From Saccharopolyspora ipomoeae (GTDB taxonomy: Bacteria > Actinomycetota > Actinomycetes > Mycobacteriales > Pseudonocardiaceae), in contig NZ_JASAOF010000022.1 of NCBI RefSeq assembly GCF_029952525.1, forward strand, positions 40,228 through 104,227: 64,000 nucleotides of DNA, written 5' to 3'. Each line of letters starts with the position of its first letter. Position 1 is the stretch's first letter. A model generated the notes under the pieces. The model was not told the DNA's origin. It made no database searches and saw only the letters and a list, made by a program, of their open reading frames with translations. Of the stretch, positions 12,474-23,131 are shown piece by piece. A program made the translations under genes and the position numbers.

Positions 12474-12845
12474 CGGATCACTCCTGGGGCTGGGACGGGT
12501 CTCTCCACCCCACCGCAACATCCGTGAACGTTCAACGATTTCCGGACCCTCCCGCGTGTAATCCGGGTCACCGATCGGGTGGGGGTCCACCCGTGCGAAA
12601 ACGTCTATGCAAGCACCGTTTAGACTATTCGGGTTGCCTCGGCGAGGTCGGGACGTCCGCCCGGCGTGATCGGCGCGGTGGCACGGTGATGGTCGGTCGA
12701 TTTCTCCTCCGGCGCACTGATGTCGCGCACTCCCCTGGTGCCGCTTTTCCACCGGCGCCCGTCGATCTCTCCAGAAGCGCGCCCCACCGCCGCAGGCCAG
12801 CGAACAACTCACGTTCCGCCCGACGTCATCAAGGAGTGCAGCACC
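12474..12845. other. Divergent promoter region between nitroreductase and rplY
   Basis: This 372-bp gap must hold promoters for both flanking genes. A TAGACT at 12621-12626 on the plus strand is a plausible -10 for rplY, which would give a leader of about 200 nt. I see no riboswitch or ribosomal-protein leader fold that I can name. The open frames crossing the gap are not supported. Confidence 0.4.
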
Positions 12846-13463
12846 GTGTCCGAGGTACGAATCGCAGTCGAGCAGCGCAACGAGTTCGGCAAGGGAGCGG
12901 CCCGCCGCACCCGCCGTGCCGGCAAGATCCCCGCGGTCCTCTACGGCCACGGCGCCGACCCGAAGCACCTGTCGCTGCCCAGCGTCGAGTTCGCCCGCGC
13001 CGTCCGTGAGAACGGGCACAACGCGGTTCTGACCCTCGAGGTCCAGGGCTCCGCCGACGAGCTCGCGCTGACCAAGACCATCACCGCCCACCCGATCAAG
13101 GGCTACATCGAGCACGTGGACCTGCTGCTGGTCAAGCGCGGCGAGAAGGTCACCGTCAACGTCCCGATCGTCATCACCGGCGACGCCGCCTCCGGCGCCC
13201 TGGTCAGCCAGGAGCTCACCGAGGTCGAGATCGAGGCCGAGGCGCTGCACATCCCGGAGCAGGTCGAGCTGTCCATCGAGGGCCTGGAGATCGGCACCCA
13301 GCTGCACGTCTCCGACCTCAAGCTGCCGAAGGGCTCGACCCTGCAGGGCGACCCGGAGGCCATGGTCGTGAACATCTCCGAGGCCGCCGCCTCGATGGAG
13401 GAGGAGTCGGCCACCGAGGGCGAGGAGCCCGCCGCCGAGGAAGAGACCTCCGAAGAGGCCTGA
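12846..13463 (+). CDS. rplY: 50S ribosomal protein L25 (CTC form)
   Basis: Long CTC-type bL25 of 205 residues that binds 5S rRNA. The N-terminal L25 domain is [20 protein letters not shown] onward. The C-terminal beta domain ends in an acidic Glu/Ala tail. GTG at 12846 has AAGGAGTG nearby, whereas the earlier ATG of the open frame has no ribosome site and adds non-homologous residues. It is followed by pth 85 bp later on the same strand, a conserved actinobacterial pair. A GC-rich hairpin lies between them. Confidence 0.95.
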   Translation: MSEVRIAVEQRNEFGKGAARRTRRAGKIPAVLYGHGADPKHLSLPSVEFARAVRENGHNAVLTLEVQGSADELALTKTITAHPIKGYIEHVDLLLVKRGEKVTVNVPIVITGDAASGALVSQELTEVEIEAEALHIPEQVELSIEGLEIGTQLHVSDLKLPKGSTLQGDPEAMVVNISEAAASMEEESATEGEEPAAEEETSEEA

Positions 13464-13548
13464 GCCTGACGACGTCGGGCGCACCCGCGCCGTCCCCTCG
13501 ACCGGGGGCGGCGCGGGGCGTGCCTCCGCACGAGGGAGACTTACTTCC

Positions 13549-14124
13549 GTGACCACTGCGGACGCGGTTTCTGTGATCGTCGGGCTGGGCAACCCCGGTC
13601 CGCGCTACGAGGGCAACCGGCACAACATCGGTTTCCTCGTCGCCGACGAGCTCGCCGCGCGCATCGGCGGCAAGTTCAAGTCCCACAAGTCCGGTGCCGA
13701 CGCCGTCGAAGGACGGCTGTCCGGCGCCCGGTCGGTGCTGGTCAAGCCGCGTTCGTTCATGAACCTCTCCGGCGGCCCGGTCGCCGGGGCGGTGAAGTTC
13801 TTCAAGACCCCACCCGAGTCGCTGATCGTCATCCACGACGAGCTGGACCTGCCCTTCGGCACGGTCCGGATCAAGAAGGGCGGCGGCGAGAACGGCCACA
13901 ACGGCCTGCGCTCCATCTCGAAGTCCCTGGGCACCCGCGACTACCTGCGGGTCCGCTTCGGGGTCGGCCGCCCGCCCGGCCGGATGGATCCGGCCGACTA
14001 CGTCCTCAAGGACTTCTCGACGGTCGAGCGCAAGGAGCTCGCCTACTTCGTCGACCTCTGCGCGGACGCGACGGAAGCCCTGGTCACCAAGGGCCTCGAA
14101 GCCGCCCAGAACGAGTTCCACTGA
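13549..14124 (+). CDS. pth: Peptidyl-tRNA hydrolase
   Basis: Pth of 191 residues frees peptides from peptidyl-tRNAs dropped by ribosomes. Visible motifs are [18 protein letters not shown] (catalytic histidine near residue 25), the SFMNLSG block, and HDELDLPFG with the conserved aspartate. The GTG start has GGGAG about 11 nt upstream. It follows rplY, so both products act at the ribosome. Its stop is followed by an inverted-repeat element shared with the gap after metG. Confidence 0.96.
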   Translation: MTTADAVSVIVGLGNPGPRYEGNRHNIGFLVADELAARIGGKFKSHKSGADAVEGRLSGARSVLVKPRSFMNLSGGPVAGAVKFFKTPPESLIVIHDELDLPFGTVRIKKGGGENGHNGLRSISKSLGTRDYLRVRFGVGRPPGRMDPADYVLKDFSTVERKELAYFVDLCADATEALVTKGLEAAQNEFH

Positions 14125-14166
14125 CGTTCCGCCGCTGACGTCCCGTCGGGAGCCCTCCCGGGCACC

Positions 14167-14236
14167 GGACAGTTTTAGCCATAATTGCCCATGATCAATG
14201 TCCGAAATGTCGGGACAATTATGGCTAAAACTGTCC
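14167..14236. repeat. 70-bp dispersed element, copy A (20-bp terminal inverted repeats)
   Basis: The left end GGACAGTTTTAGCCATAATT and its exact complement at the right end close a 70-bp element. The centre contains CCCATGATCAA and GTCCG. The other copy at 28477-28546 is the same length and matches at 57 of 70 positions without gaps. It lies between the converging pth and acyl-AMP ligase genes. It could fold into a long hairpin and act as a bidirectional terminator, or be a small non-autonomous mobile element. Confidence 0.85.
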
Positions 14237-14237
14237 C

Positions 14238-15893
14238 CTAGTGACCCGGCACCAGGTCCGCAGTGGCCGCGCGGCGGAGCTTCCCCGAAGGGGTCTTCGG
14301 CAGCGCTCCCGGCGGGAGGACGACGACCTCGGCCGGGCGCACGCCGACGGCGTCGACGACGCGGGAGACGACCTCCTTGCGCAGCGCCTTCTCCGCCTCC
14401 TCCGACCCGGCCTGCTTGGACTCCAGGACGACCGCGAAGCGCTCGCGCCTGCTGCCCGCCTCCAGCCGGACCGCCGCCGCGTTGCCGGGACGCACTCCGG
14501 AGACCTCGCAGGCGGCTCGCTCGATGTCGATCGGGTAGATGTTGCGGCCGCCCATGATGATCACGTCCTTGCGACGCCCGCAGATCACCACCTGCCCGTC
14601 CGCCAGGTACCCCTCGTCGCCGGTGTCCAGCCACCCCTCGGCGTCCTGCACCTCCCGCGGGCCGTTCACCGTGAGGTAGCCGGGGGTCACCGCCTCGCCG
14701 CGGATCCGCAGCTGCCCGACCTGCCGGTCGCCGAGCACCCGCCCCTCGTCGTCGACGACGTCGACCTCCAGGCCCGGCAGCGGACGCCCCAGCAGCGCGA
14801 ACCGACGAGCCTGCGGCGCGCCGGGGTCCACCGGCTCCGCCACGCGCCGCTTCTCCAGGGCCTCCGCGTCGACCGAGTCGGTCTCGACGCCCCGCCGCAG
14901 CGGCGCGAACGACACCGCCAGCGTCGCCTCGGCCATGCCGAACGCGCACACCATGCAGTCCGGGGCGAGCCCGAAGCGCGCGCCCGCGTCGGTGAACGCC
15001 TGCGCGGCCGCCGGGTCGATCGGCTCCGCGCCGTTGAGCGTGAACCGCAGGCTGGACAGGTCGAACTCCTCGTCAGTGCGCGCCATCCGGCGCCCCACCA
15101 CCGCGTAGGCGAAGTTCGGCGCCGCGGTGACCGTGCCGCGGTACTTGCTGATCAGCTTCGGCCACAGCAGCGGACCGGCGAGGAAGTCCGACGGCGTGAC
15201 CTTGACCGCGGACATCCCGATCGCCATCGGCACCGTCAGGCACCCGACCATCCCCATGTCGTGGAACAGCGGCAGCCAGGACACGGCCACGTCCCGCTCC
15301 GGGTCGAGCTCGGCGGCGGTGACCATCGCGCGCAGGTTCGCGTGCAGGTTGCGGTGGGTGATCCGCACGGCCTTCGGGTCCGCGGTCGAACCGCTGGTCA
15401 GCTGCAGCAGCGCGGTGGCGTCCTCGTCGACCTCGACCGGTCCGGGCAGCGGTTCGCCCTCGGAGGCGGCGAGCCCGGCGAGGTTGCGGTAGGCGATGCC
15501 GTTGTCGTCCAGGACCCCGCCGAGCTGCTCGAACGGCGGCCCGAGCAGCACCAGCCCGGCGCCGATCATCGACAGCACCTTGAGCGTGTCCTCGGCCCAG
15601 TGGCCGAGGTCGGTGCGCGGGGTCGGCTGGTGCAGCATCGTCACGCTCCCGCCGCCGAGCCACACCGCCTGCACGGCGGTCCCGATCAGACCGGGATCGG
15701 CCGCGAGGATCGCGACGGCCGCGCCGGGCCGCAGCTGATCGCCCAGCCCGCCGGCCATCCGCAGCGCGTCGTCGTGCACCTGCGCCCACGTCCGGAACCG
15801 GGGCTCCTCGGGTTCTCCGGTGGTGAGGCCGCGAGCGCCCTCCCCGGAGTTCCGCCGAGCCGACGCCACCAAGGTCTCCACGAACCGACTCAT
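14238..15893 (-). CDS. Fatty acyl-AMP ligase / acyl-CoA synthetase-like (pks16-type)
   Basis: ANL-superfamily adenylating enzyme of 551 residues that activates a fatty acid as acyl-AMP. The ATP loop is LQLTSGSTADPKAV, followed by the WLPLFHDMGMVG motif typical of fatty acyl-AMP ligases. Later come LNGAEPID, the WLDTGDEGYL and GRRKDVIIMGGRNIYP motifs, and the C-terminal lysine in PKTPSGKLRR. The ATG at 15893 begins the family-like sequence; the longer frame upstream belongs to the antisense of the ABC-F gene. Its position next to pth matches M. tuberculosis pks16 (Rv1013). The acceptor (CoA or a carrier protein) cannot be read from sequence. Confidence 0.88.
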   Translation of the reverse strand: MSRFVETLVASARRNSGEGARGLTTGEPEEPRFRTWAQVHDDALRMAGGLGDQLRPGAAVAILAADPGLIGTAVQAVWLGGGSVTMLHQPTPRTDLGHWAEDTLKVLSMIGAGLVLLGPPFEQLGGVLDDNGIAYRNLAGLAASEGEPLPGPVEVDEDATALLQLTSGSTADPKAVRITHRNLHANLRAMVTAAELDPERDVAVSWLPLFHDMGMVGCLTVPMAIGMSAVKVTPSDFLAGPLLWPKLISKYRGTVTAAPNFAYAVVGRRMARTDEEFDLSSLRFTLNGAEPIDPAAAQAFTDAGARFGLAPDCMVCAFGMAEATLAVSFAPLRRGVETDSVDAEALEKRRVAEPVDPGAPQARRFALLGRPLPGLEVDVVDDEGRVLGDRQVGQLRIRGEAVTPGYLTVNGPREVQDAEGWLDTGDEGYLADGQVVICGRRKDVIIMGGRNIYPIDIERAACEVSGVRPGNAAAVRLEAGSRRERFAVVLESKQAGSEEAEKALRKEVVSRVVDAVGVRPAEVVVLPPGALPKTPSGKLRRAATADLVPGH

Positions 15894-15940
15894 GTGACGC
15901 AGCTTACGATCCGGGACTCGCCGAGGCATTCCCCGACGCG

Positions 15941-17722
<1,782 letters not shown>

Positions 17723-17741
17723 CGAGTTTTCGACTACTCCG

Positions 17742-18707
17742 TCACGCGTGGACTTGGGGCGGGGTGGGGCGGTTGGCGGGTTCCTCGGTGAGGACCTTCG
17801 CCCCCGGCACGGGACCGTGCGCGACCCGGACGGTGCGGCACACGCCGGCACCGGAGAGCTCCGCGGCCACCCGGACCGCCTCCTCGCCGTCGGTGCACAG
17901 GAAGGCGCAGGTCGGGCCGGAGCCGGAGACGACCCCGGCCAGCGCGCCCGCCTGCACGCCCGCACGCAGCGTGCGGCGCAGGTTCGGGCGCAGCGAGACC
18001 GCCGCGGCCTGCAGGTCGTTGCCCAGCAGCAGCGCGAGCTGCCGGGGATCGCCGGAGGCCAGCGCCTCCAGCAGCGGTTCCACCTCGCCGATCCGGCCGT
18101 TGCCGTTCTCGGCGCGGAGCCGGTCGAGCTCGCCGTAGACGCCGGGCGTGCTCAGCCCTTCCTTGTCCAGGGCGATGACCCAGTGGAAGGTGTGGCGGGC
18201 CAGCACCGGCACGAGGCTCTCGCCGCGGCCGGTGCCCAGCGCGGTGCCGCCCTGCAGCGAGAACGGGACGTCGCTGCCGATCTGGGCGGCGATCTCGCTG
18301 AGCTCGTCGCGGCCGAGTTCCAGGCGCCACAGCTGGTTGACGGCCTGCAGCGTGGCGGCGGCGTCGGCGCTGCCACCGGCCATGCCGCCGGCGACCGGGA
18401 TTCCCTTGTTGATCGAGATGCGCAGGCCCGGGTTCTCCGGGTCGCGGCCGCTGCGCTCGGCGAGCAGCCGCACCGCCTTCCACGCGAGGTTCTCGGGACC
18501 GGTGGGGACGGAGTCCGCCCCCTCGCCCTGGACCTCGAGGGCGGGCTCGTCGGCCGCCAGCACGGTGACGTCGTCGGTCAGCGACAAGGCCTGGAAGACG
18601 GTGACCAGCTCGTGGTAGCCGTCCGGACGCGCGTCACCCACCGAAAGGTGGAGGTTCACCTTCGCCGGGACGCGGACGGTGATCGGTGTAGGAACCACGG
18701 AGAGCAC
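17742..18707 (-). CDS. ispE: 4-diphosphocytidyl-2-C-methyl-D-erythritol kinase
   Basis: IspE of 321 residues phosphorylates CDP-methylerythritol in the non-mevalonate isoprenoid pathway. It shows the GHMP kinase pattern: [12 protein letters not shown] at the N-terminus and the glycine-rich ATP loop [15 protein letters not shown] near residue 100. Two GTG starts are possible (18707, used here, or 18698). Neither has a good ribosome site, so a leaderless message is plausible. The gap upstream is filled by the 24-bp palindrome array. ispE next to rsmA (ksgA) is conserved in actinobacteria, but here metNIQ is inserted between them. Confidence 0.95.
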   Translation of the reverse strand: MLSVVPTPITVRVPAKVNLHLSVGDARPDGYHELVTVFQALSLTDDVTVLAADEPALEVQGEGADSVPTGPENLAWKAVRLLAERSGRDPENPGLRISINKGIPVAGGMAGGSADAAATLQAVNQLWRLELGRDELSEIAAQIGSDVPFSLQGGTALGTGRGESLVPVLARHTFHWVIALDKEGLSTPGVYGELDRLRAENGNGRIGEVEPLLEALASGDPRQLALLLGNDLQAAAVSLRPNLRRTLRAGVQAGALAGVVSGSGPTCAFLCTDGEEAVRVAAELSGAGVCRTVRVAHGPVPGAKVLTEEPANRPTPPQVHA

Positions 18708-18806
18708 ACCAAGAGCCTACGTGCCCGGAGAACCTCACCGCCCACTTCCCTGCGCACACCGTTCCCGAAGTCCGGATCAGCCACGATCAACCCCGACAGA
18801 CGCCCC

Positions 18807-19005
18807 GATTACCGCCGTATCCCGGCACCCGATTACCGCCGTGTTCCGGCACCCGATTACGGCGGTATTCCGGTACCCGATTACCGCCGTATTCCGGTAC
18901 CCGATTACGGCGGTAATCCGGCGGCGGATTACGGCGGTAATCGGGTCTCCCCTGGGTGGGGAACGGAATACGGCCGTAATCGGGGGTCCGATTACGGCCG
19001 TATTC
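18807..19005. repeat. 24-bp tandem array of GATTAC palindromes
   Basis: Six units start at exactly 24-bp steps (18807, 18831, 18855, 18879, 18903, 18927). After a 39-bp step, two more follow at 18966 and 18990. Each core is GATTAC, a GC centre (CGCC, GGCG or GGCC), then GTA with WTC or a close variant, separated by CCGG-rich spacer ending CCC. Cores alternate between the two orientations. The units are imperfect palindromes, and the last two have a perfect CGGCCG centre. The array fills the space between the metQ stop and the ispE start. No cas genes are near, and unit and spacer sizes do not fit CRISPR. Confidence 0.9.
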
Positions 19006-19052
19006 GGGTCACCCCGCGGGTCAGGAGGCGGGCTGATCAGGAGGCGGGCTGA

Positions 19053-19859
19053 TCAGGAGGCGGGGACGACGGCGACGCCGCCCCACTTCTGGTTGATGAA
19101 GTCCTTGACCTGCTGGCTGCGGAGGAGCTCGGCGAGCTTGAGGATGCGCGGGTCCTTCGCCAGGGCCGGGGTGGTGACCAGGCCGTTGGCGTAGGGGTTG
19201 TTCTGCGCGTTCTCCACCAGGAGCGGGTCCGAGAGCTTCGCCTTGATCGCGTAGTTGCCGTTGACGACCGCCGCGGCGGCGTCGTCGACCGAGCGCGGCA
19301 GCTGGTCCGGGGACAGGTCCTTGAGCTGCAGGTTCTTCGGGTTCTCGGCGATCGCGGCGTCCAGCCGGGTGCCGACGGCGGCCTCCGGCTTGAGCTTGAT
19401 CAGACCGCCCTGCTCCAGCAGCTTCAGGCCGCGGAACTGGTTGGCCGGGTCGTTGGAGAGCGTCACCGTGGCGCCCGCCGGCAGCTCGGCCAGCGACTTG
19501 ACCTGCTTGGAGTACACCGCCAGCGGCTCCAGGTGCACCGGCGCGACCCAGGCGAAGTCGCCGCCGCGCTGCTTGCGGTACTCCTCCAGGTACGGCACGT
19601 GCTGGAAGTAGTTCGCGTCCAGCTCGCCGTGGGCGACGGCCTCGTTCGGCCGGTTGTAGTCGTCGAACTTCTCGATCTCGATGTCGATCCCGGCCTGCTC
19701 GGCGAGGTTGTCGTCGACGTACTGCAGGATCTCGCCGTGCGGCGTCGGGCTGACCCCGATCCGCAGCGGGGCGTTGGGGTCTTCGGCGGCGGAACCACCA
19801 CCGCAGGCGGCCAGCAGCACTCCGGCCGAGGCGAGAAGCGCAGCGAAGCGCAAACGCAT
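19053..19859 (-). CDS. metQ: Methionine ABC transporter substrate-binding lipoprotein
   Basis: NlpA/MetQ lipoprotein of 268 residues that captures methionine outside the membrane for MetNI. The signal peptide ends in the lipobox LLAACGGG with the lipidated cysteine at residue 19. Family motifs include GVSPTPHGEILQ and ANYFQHVPYLEEY. The ATG has AAAGGAC upstream. It is the third gene of metN-metI-metQ, read leftward, and should be under the SAM riboswitch at 21901-21990. Confidence 0.95.
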   Translation of the reverse strand: MRLRFAALLASAGVLLAACGGGSAAEDPNAPLRIGVSPTPHGEILQYVDDNLAEQAGIDIEIEKFDDYNRPNEAVAHGELDANYFQHVPYLEEYRKQRGGDFAWVAPVHLEPLAVYSKQVKSLAELPAGATVTLSNDPANQFRGLKLLEQGGLIKLKPEAAVGTRLDAAIAENPKNLQLKDLSPDQLPRSVDDAAAAVVNGNYAIKAKLSDPLLVENAQNNPYANGLVTTPALAKDPRILKLAELLRSQQVKDFINQKWGGVAVVPAS

Positions 19860-19952
19860 GTCGTGCGTCCTTTCGGGTACGAGCCTGTTTTTCAGGCAGG
19901 CAGGGGGAACGCACCGTCCTCGTGAGACGGGTGCGCTCGAACGGGGTTCGGG

Positions 19953-20636
19953 TCAGCCGGCGGCGGTGCGCCGGCGATCGACGAGCTTGGCGGTGCGGTC
20001 GGTGAGCAGCTGCATCCCGAAGGCCAGCACTCCCAGCACCACGACCGATCCCCACAGGATCCGGTCGTCGTAGCCCTGGTAGCCGTCCTGGATCGCGGTG
20101 GAGCCCAGGCCACCGCCGCCGATGGCACCGGCCATCGCGGCGTAGCCGATCAGCGCCACGGCGGTGACGCCGACGGCGCCGACGAGCGCCGCCCGGGCTT
20201 CCCCGAGCAGCACCGTCCACACGATCCGCAGCCTGCTGGATCCGGTCGTGATCGCGGCTTCGACGACGGTGAAACCGACCTCGCGCACGGCGTTCTGCGT
20301 CAGCCGCGCGAAGAACGGGATCGCTCCGATGGTCAGCGGCACGATCACCGCGCTGCTGCCGATCGAGGTTCCGATCAGCAGCCGGGTGAACGACGCCAGG
20401 ATCACCAGCAGCACCACGAAGGGCACCGAGCGCACCACGTCCACGATCACGCCGAGCACCTTGTTGAGCACCGGTTTGGGGTTCAGCCCGACCGGTGAGG
20501 TCAGGTGCAGCAGCACACCCAGCGGCAACCCGCCGACCACGGCCAGCACGGTCGCCACCAGCACCATGTAAAGCGTTTCGAGCGTTGCCTCGCCCAGTAG
20601 TTCGCCGACCTCCGACCAGGGGGTCACATCAGTCAC
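19953..20636 (-). CDS. metI: Methionine ABC transporter permease
   Basis: MetI permease of 227 residues with about five hydrophobic helices. The cytoplasmic coupling region with EAAITTGSSRLRIVWTVLL matches the EAA loop that contacts the ATPase. The GTG start overlaps the metN stop by four bases, implying coupled translation. It pairs with MetN (two copies each) to form the transport channel. Confidence 0.95.
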   Translation of the reverse strand: MTDVTPWSEVGELLGEATLETLYMVLVATVLAVVGGLPLGVLLHLTSPVGLNPKPVLNKVLGVIVDVVRSVPFVVLLVILASFTRLLIGTSIGSSAVIVPLTIGAIPFFARLTQNAVREVGFTVVEAAITTGSSRLRIVWTVLLGEARAALVGAVGVTAVALIGYAAMAGAIGGGGLGSTAIQDGYQGYDDRILWGSVVVLGVLAFGMQLLTDRTAKLVDRRRTAAG

Positions 20637-21655
20637 GCAGCAGCAACTCCGTCAACGCTTACCGGGGCGCGCCGAACGTGCGCGTCCCGCTCGATCATCC
20701 ACTTCAGCGCCGCCTCGGAACGCTCGCCGGTGAGGCCGATCTTGAACTTGGCGACCGGGGTGTCGCCGAGGCGGGTCAGGCCACCACCGAGGATCGCCAG
20801 GTCGACGGCGAACCGGTTGGAGGCCTCGGGGAGCAGCGCTCCCACGGCGGCGAAGCCGACCAGGACGATCTCGGCGACCACGTCGTGGCGGCCGGAGGTC
20901 GGACGCAGCTGGTCGGCCTGGTCCGTTTCGGGCAGCAGGGTGCCGCTGATCCTGCTGGCGGGTTCGGCGACGAGGTCCAGGACCTTGCCCTGCTCGACGA
21001 CCTGGCCGTCCTCCAGCACCGCGACGTCGTCGGCGAGCTTGCGCACCACGGCCATGTCGTGGGTGACGACCAGGACGGTGACGCCGAGCTCGGCCCGCGC
21101 GCGGTCCAGGACGGTCAGCACCGAGTCGGTGGTGGTCGGGTCCAGCGCGGAGGTCGGCTCGTCGGCCAGCAGCACCGACGGCTTGGCGGCCAGCGCGCGG
21201 GCGACCGCGATGCGCTGGCGCTGCCCGCCGGAGAGCTGGTCGGGGTGGACCGACGCCTTGTCGGTGAGACCGACGAGGTCGAGCAGCTCGCCGACGCGCT
21301 GGCGGCGCTGCGGTCCGCCGATGCCCGCGGCCTCCAGCGGCAGCGCCACGTTGCCCGCGGCGGTGCGCTGGCGCAGCAGCGAATCCCCTTGCGGCACAAC
21401 GCCGATCTGCCTGCGCGCGGCGCGCAGGGCCTTGCCGTCCAGCGACACCAGGTCGGTGCCGTCGACGCGGATGGCACCGCTGTCGGGCTTCTCCAGCAGC
21501 GCGATGCACCGGGCCAGCGTCGACTTCCCCGCACCGCTCGGGCCGACCACGCCGACGACCGAACCCGGGTTGACCTCCATCGACACGCCGTCGAGGGCGC
21601 GGACGGTGCTGCCGTTGTGCTGGAAGGACTTGGTCAGGTTCTCAACAGAGATCAC
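20633..21655 (-). CDS. metN: Methionine ABC transporter ATP-binding protein
   Basis: ATPase of 340 residues: Walker A GPSGAGKST near residue 39, signature LSGGQRQRIAVARAL and Walker B VLLADEPTSALD, followed by a C-terminal NIL/ACT-like domain (last ~90 residues) that in MetN binds methionine and inhibits transport when the cell is replete. The GTG at 21655 is preferred because GGAG lies about 8 nt upstream. Another GTG sits at 21667, and an open frame reaches 21850. It is the first gene of the operon and lies about 180 bp beyond the end of the SAM-binding fold. Confidence 0.95.
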   Translation of the reverse strand: MISVENLTKSFQHNGSTVRALDGVSMEVNPGSVVGVVGPSGAGKSTLARCIALLEKPDSGAIRVDGTDLVSLDGKALRAARRQIGVVPQGDSLLRQRTAAGNVALPLEAAGIGGPQRRQRVGELLDLVGLTDKASVHPDQLSGGQRQRIAVARALAAKPSVLLADEPTSALDPTTTDSVLTVLDRARAELGVTVLVVTHDMAVVRKLADDVAVLEDGQVVEQGKVLDLVAEPASRISGTLLPETDQADQLRPTSGRHDVVAEIVLVGFAAVGALLPEASNRFAVDLAILGGGLTRLGDTPVAKFKIGLTGERSEAALKWMIERDAHVRRAPVSVDGVAAA

Positions 21656-21900
21656 GATCTGCTCCACATCAGCTCGCGACGACCGCGCCCGCGTTCGGGC
21701 AGCGGCCAGGGGGAACTTCTCGGGAAAGAAAAAAGGGGGAAGGACCGGGTCACATCTCGCGACGACAGGCGCAGGTCGTGCGCCGTCCGTGGTCGATGAC
21801 CCGCCGCTGCGTGAGCAGTTCCCGGATGTGGGGTACCTCGAACCGGACATCGCCGGAGGCAGGCAGGTTCGCTAACCGCGCGTTGGAATCCACAGCTACT

Positions 21901-21990
21901 CCATCGGTCCTGGCGTTAGCACCTGCCCGCGATGGGTGGTTGCTGCGGCGTCAACAAGCCAGGTCTCTCAGCCGCTCGGGATGGATTTCC
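21901..21990 (-). promoter_or_regulatory. SAM riboswitch (SAM-I/SAM-IV family) controlling metNIQ
   Basis: The minus-strand RNA contains the S-box hallmarks in order. P1 is CCATC (21980-21984) pairing with GATGG (21901-21905). The P2 stem is GCGGC/GCCGC with GAGAGA and TTGTTGA internal bulges. Then come GCAACC, a P3 of ACC/GGT, and GGTGCTAA. The P2 loop CCTGGC is exactly complementary to GCCAGG after P3, forming the required pseudoknot. A further hairpin at about 21836-21859 has a loop complementary to the P3 loop (ATCGC/GCGAT), which hints at class SAM-IV. TACTAT at 21994-21999 is a likely -10 box. High SAM should lower metNIQ expression. Confidence 0.88.
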
Positions 21991-22161
21991 CGAATAGTAG
22001 ACCCCATCGACAGGGTCAGGCGCAAGCTGATAGCGGTCACTGACCGAAATCGTTTGCCAGATCACATACCGGTCGGAGCGGGAATTTTTCCGCCCAGGGT
22101 GGCGTTTCGGTCACTCTCGGTGATGTCGCAGCGCGTGTGCGCAAGCCGCCGGACGAGTGGT

Positions 22162-23031
22162 TCAGCTCGGCGAGCCGGATGACGCGATCTCCGCGATCCG
22201 GGCGAAATCGGCGATGCGCAACTGCTCCCCGCGCGCCATCGGATCGATCCCGGCCGCGCGCAGCAACTCCTCCGCGCGGGCCGCCGAACCGGCCCAGCCG
22301 GACAGCGCGCCCCGCAACGCCTTGCGCCGCTGCGCGAACGCGGCGTCCACCACGCGGAAGACGTCCTCCCGCGGCGCGCTCGACGGCGGGTCGACGCGCT
22401 CGAAGGCCACCAGCCCGGAGTCGACGTTGGGCACCGGCCAGAACACCTTGCGCGGCACCGGACCCGCGCGGCGCACGTCGGCGTACCAGGCCGCCTTCGC
22501 GCTCGGCACGCCGTAGACGCGGCTGCCGGGCTCGGCGGCCATCCGCTCGGCGACCTCGGACTGCACCATGACCAGACCGTGCCGCAGGCTCGGCAGCTCG
22601 GCGAGCAGGTGCAGCACGACGGGCACGGCGACGTTGTAGGGCAGGTTGGCGACCAGCGCGGTCGGCGGCTTCGGGAAGTCCTCGGCGCGCACCCGCAGCG
22701 CGTCGGCGGGCAGCACGGTCAACCGGTCGGCCAGCTGCGGCGCGAACTCGCGCGCGGTGCGCGGCAGCCGCTCGGCCAGGACCGGGTCGATCTCCACGGC
22801 TACGACGGAACCGGCGGCGGGGAGCAGCGCGAGCGTCAGCGAGCCCAGACCCGGGCCGACCTCCAGCGCGACGTCGTCCGCGCCGACCTCGGCGGCCGAG
22901 ACGATCCGGCGCACCGTGTTCGGGTCGTGCACGAAGTTCTGCCCGAGCTTCTTGGTCGGCTTGATGCCGAGCTCGTCGGCCAGCCGACGCACGTCGGCCG
23001 GTCCCAGCAAAGACGCCCCCTGCTCATCCAC
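22162..23031 (-). CDS. rsmA: 16S rRNA dimethyladenosine transferase (KsgA/RsmA)
   Basis: SAM-dependent enzyme of 289 residues that dimethylates the two adjacent adenines in helix 45 of 16S rRNA. Motifs are [10 protein letters not shown] near residue 27, the SAM-binding [13 protein letters not shown], and the catalytic NLPYNVAVP. The start is a GTG with only a weak ribosome site. It follows the rpf genes and, in most relatives, precedes ispE directly; here the riboswitch and metNIQ lie between them. Confidence 0.96.
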   Translation of the reverse strand: MDEQGASLLGPADVRRLADELGIKPTKKLGQNFVHDPNTVRRIVSAAEVGADDVALEVGPGLGSLTLALLPAAGSVVAVEIDPVLAERLPRTAREFAPQLADRLTVLPADALRVRAEDFPKPPTALVANLPYNVAVPVVLHLLAELPSLRHGLVMVQSEVAERMAAEPGSRVYGVPSAKAAWYADVRRAGPVPRKVFWPVPNVDSGLVAFERVDPPSSAPREDVFRVVDAAFAQRRKALRGALSGWAGSAARAEELLRAAGIDPMARGEQLRIADFARIAEIASSGSPS

Positions 23032-23085
23032 GCCGATGAACCTACCCGCGCCGATTTCGCGAGGTCAGCGGGGGTGATGCAAGAA

Positions 23086-23111
23086 GGCACCCGCCGAAGT
23101 CGGCGGGTGCC
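23086..23111 (-). terminator. Hairpin terminator after rpfB
   Basis: Perfect 12-bp inverted repeat GGCACCCGCCGA / TCGGCGGGTGCC separated by two bases. It lies about 20 bp past the rpfB stop, in the short gap before rsmA. Confidence 0.75.
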
Positions 23112-23131
23112 TCCCGGAAAGCGATCTCAGC

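Noticed and set aside
18807..19005. CRISPR array
   Set aside because: Units are 24 bp including the spacer, spacers are repeated rather than unique, cores alternate in orientation, and no cas genes are present.
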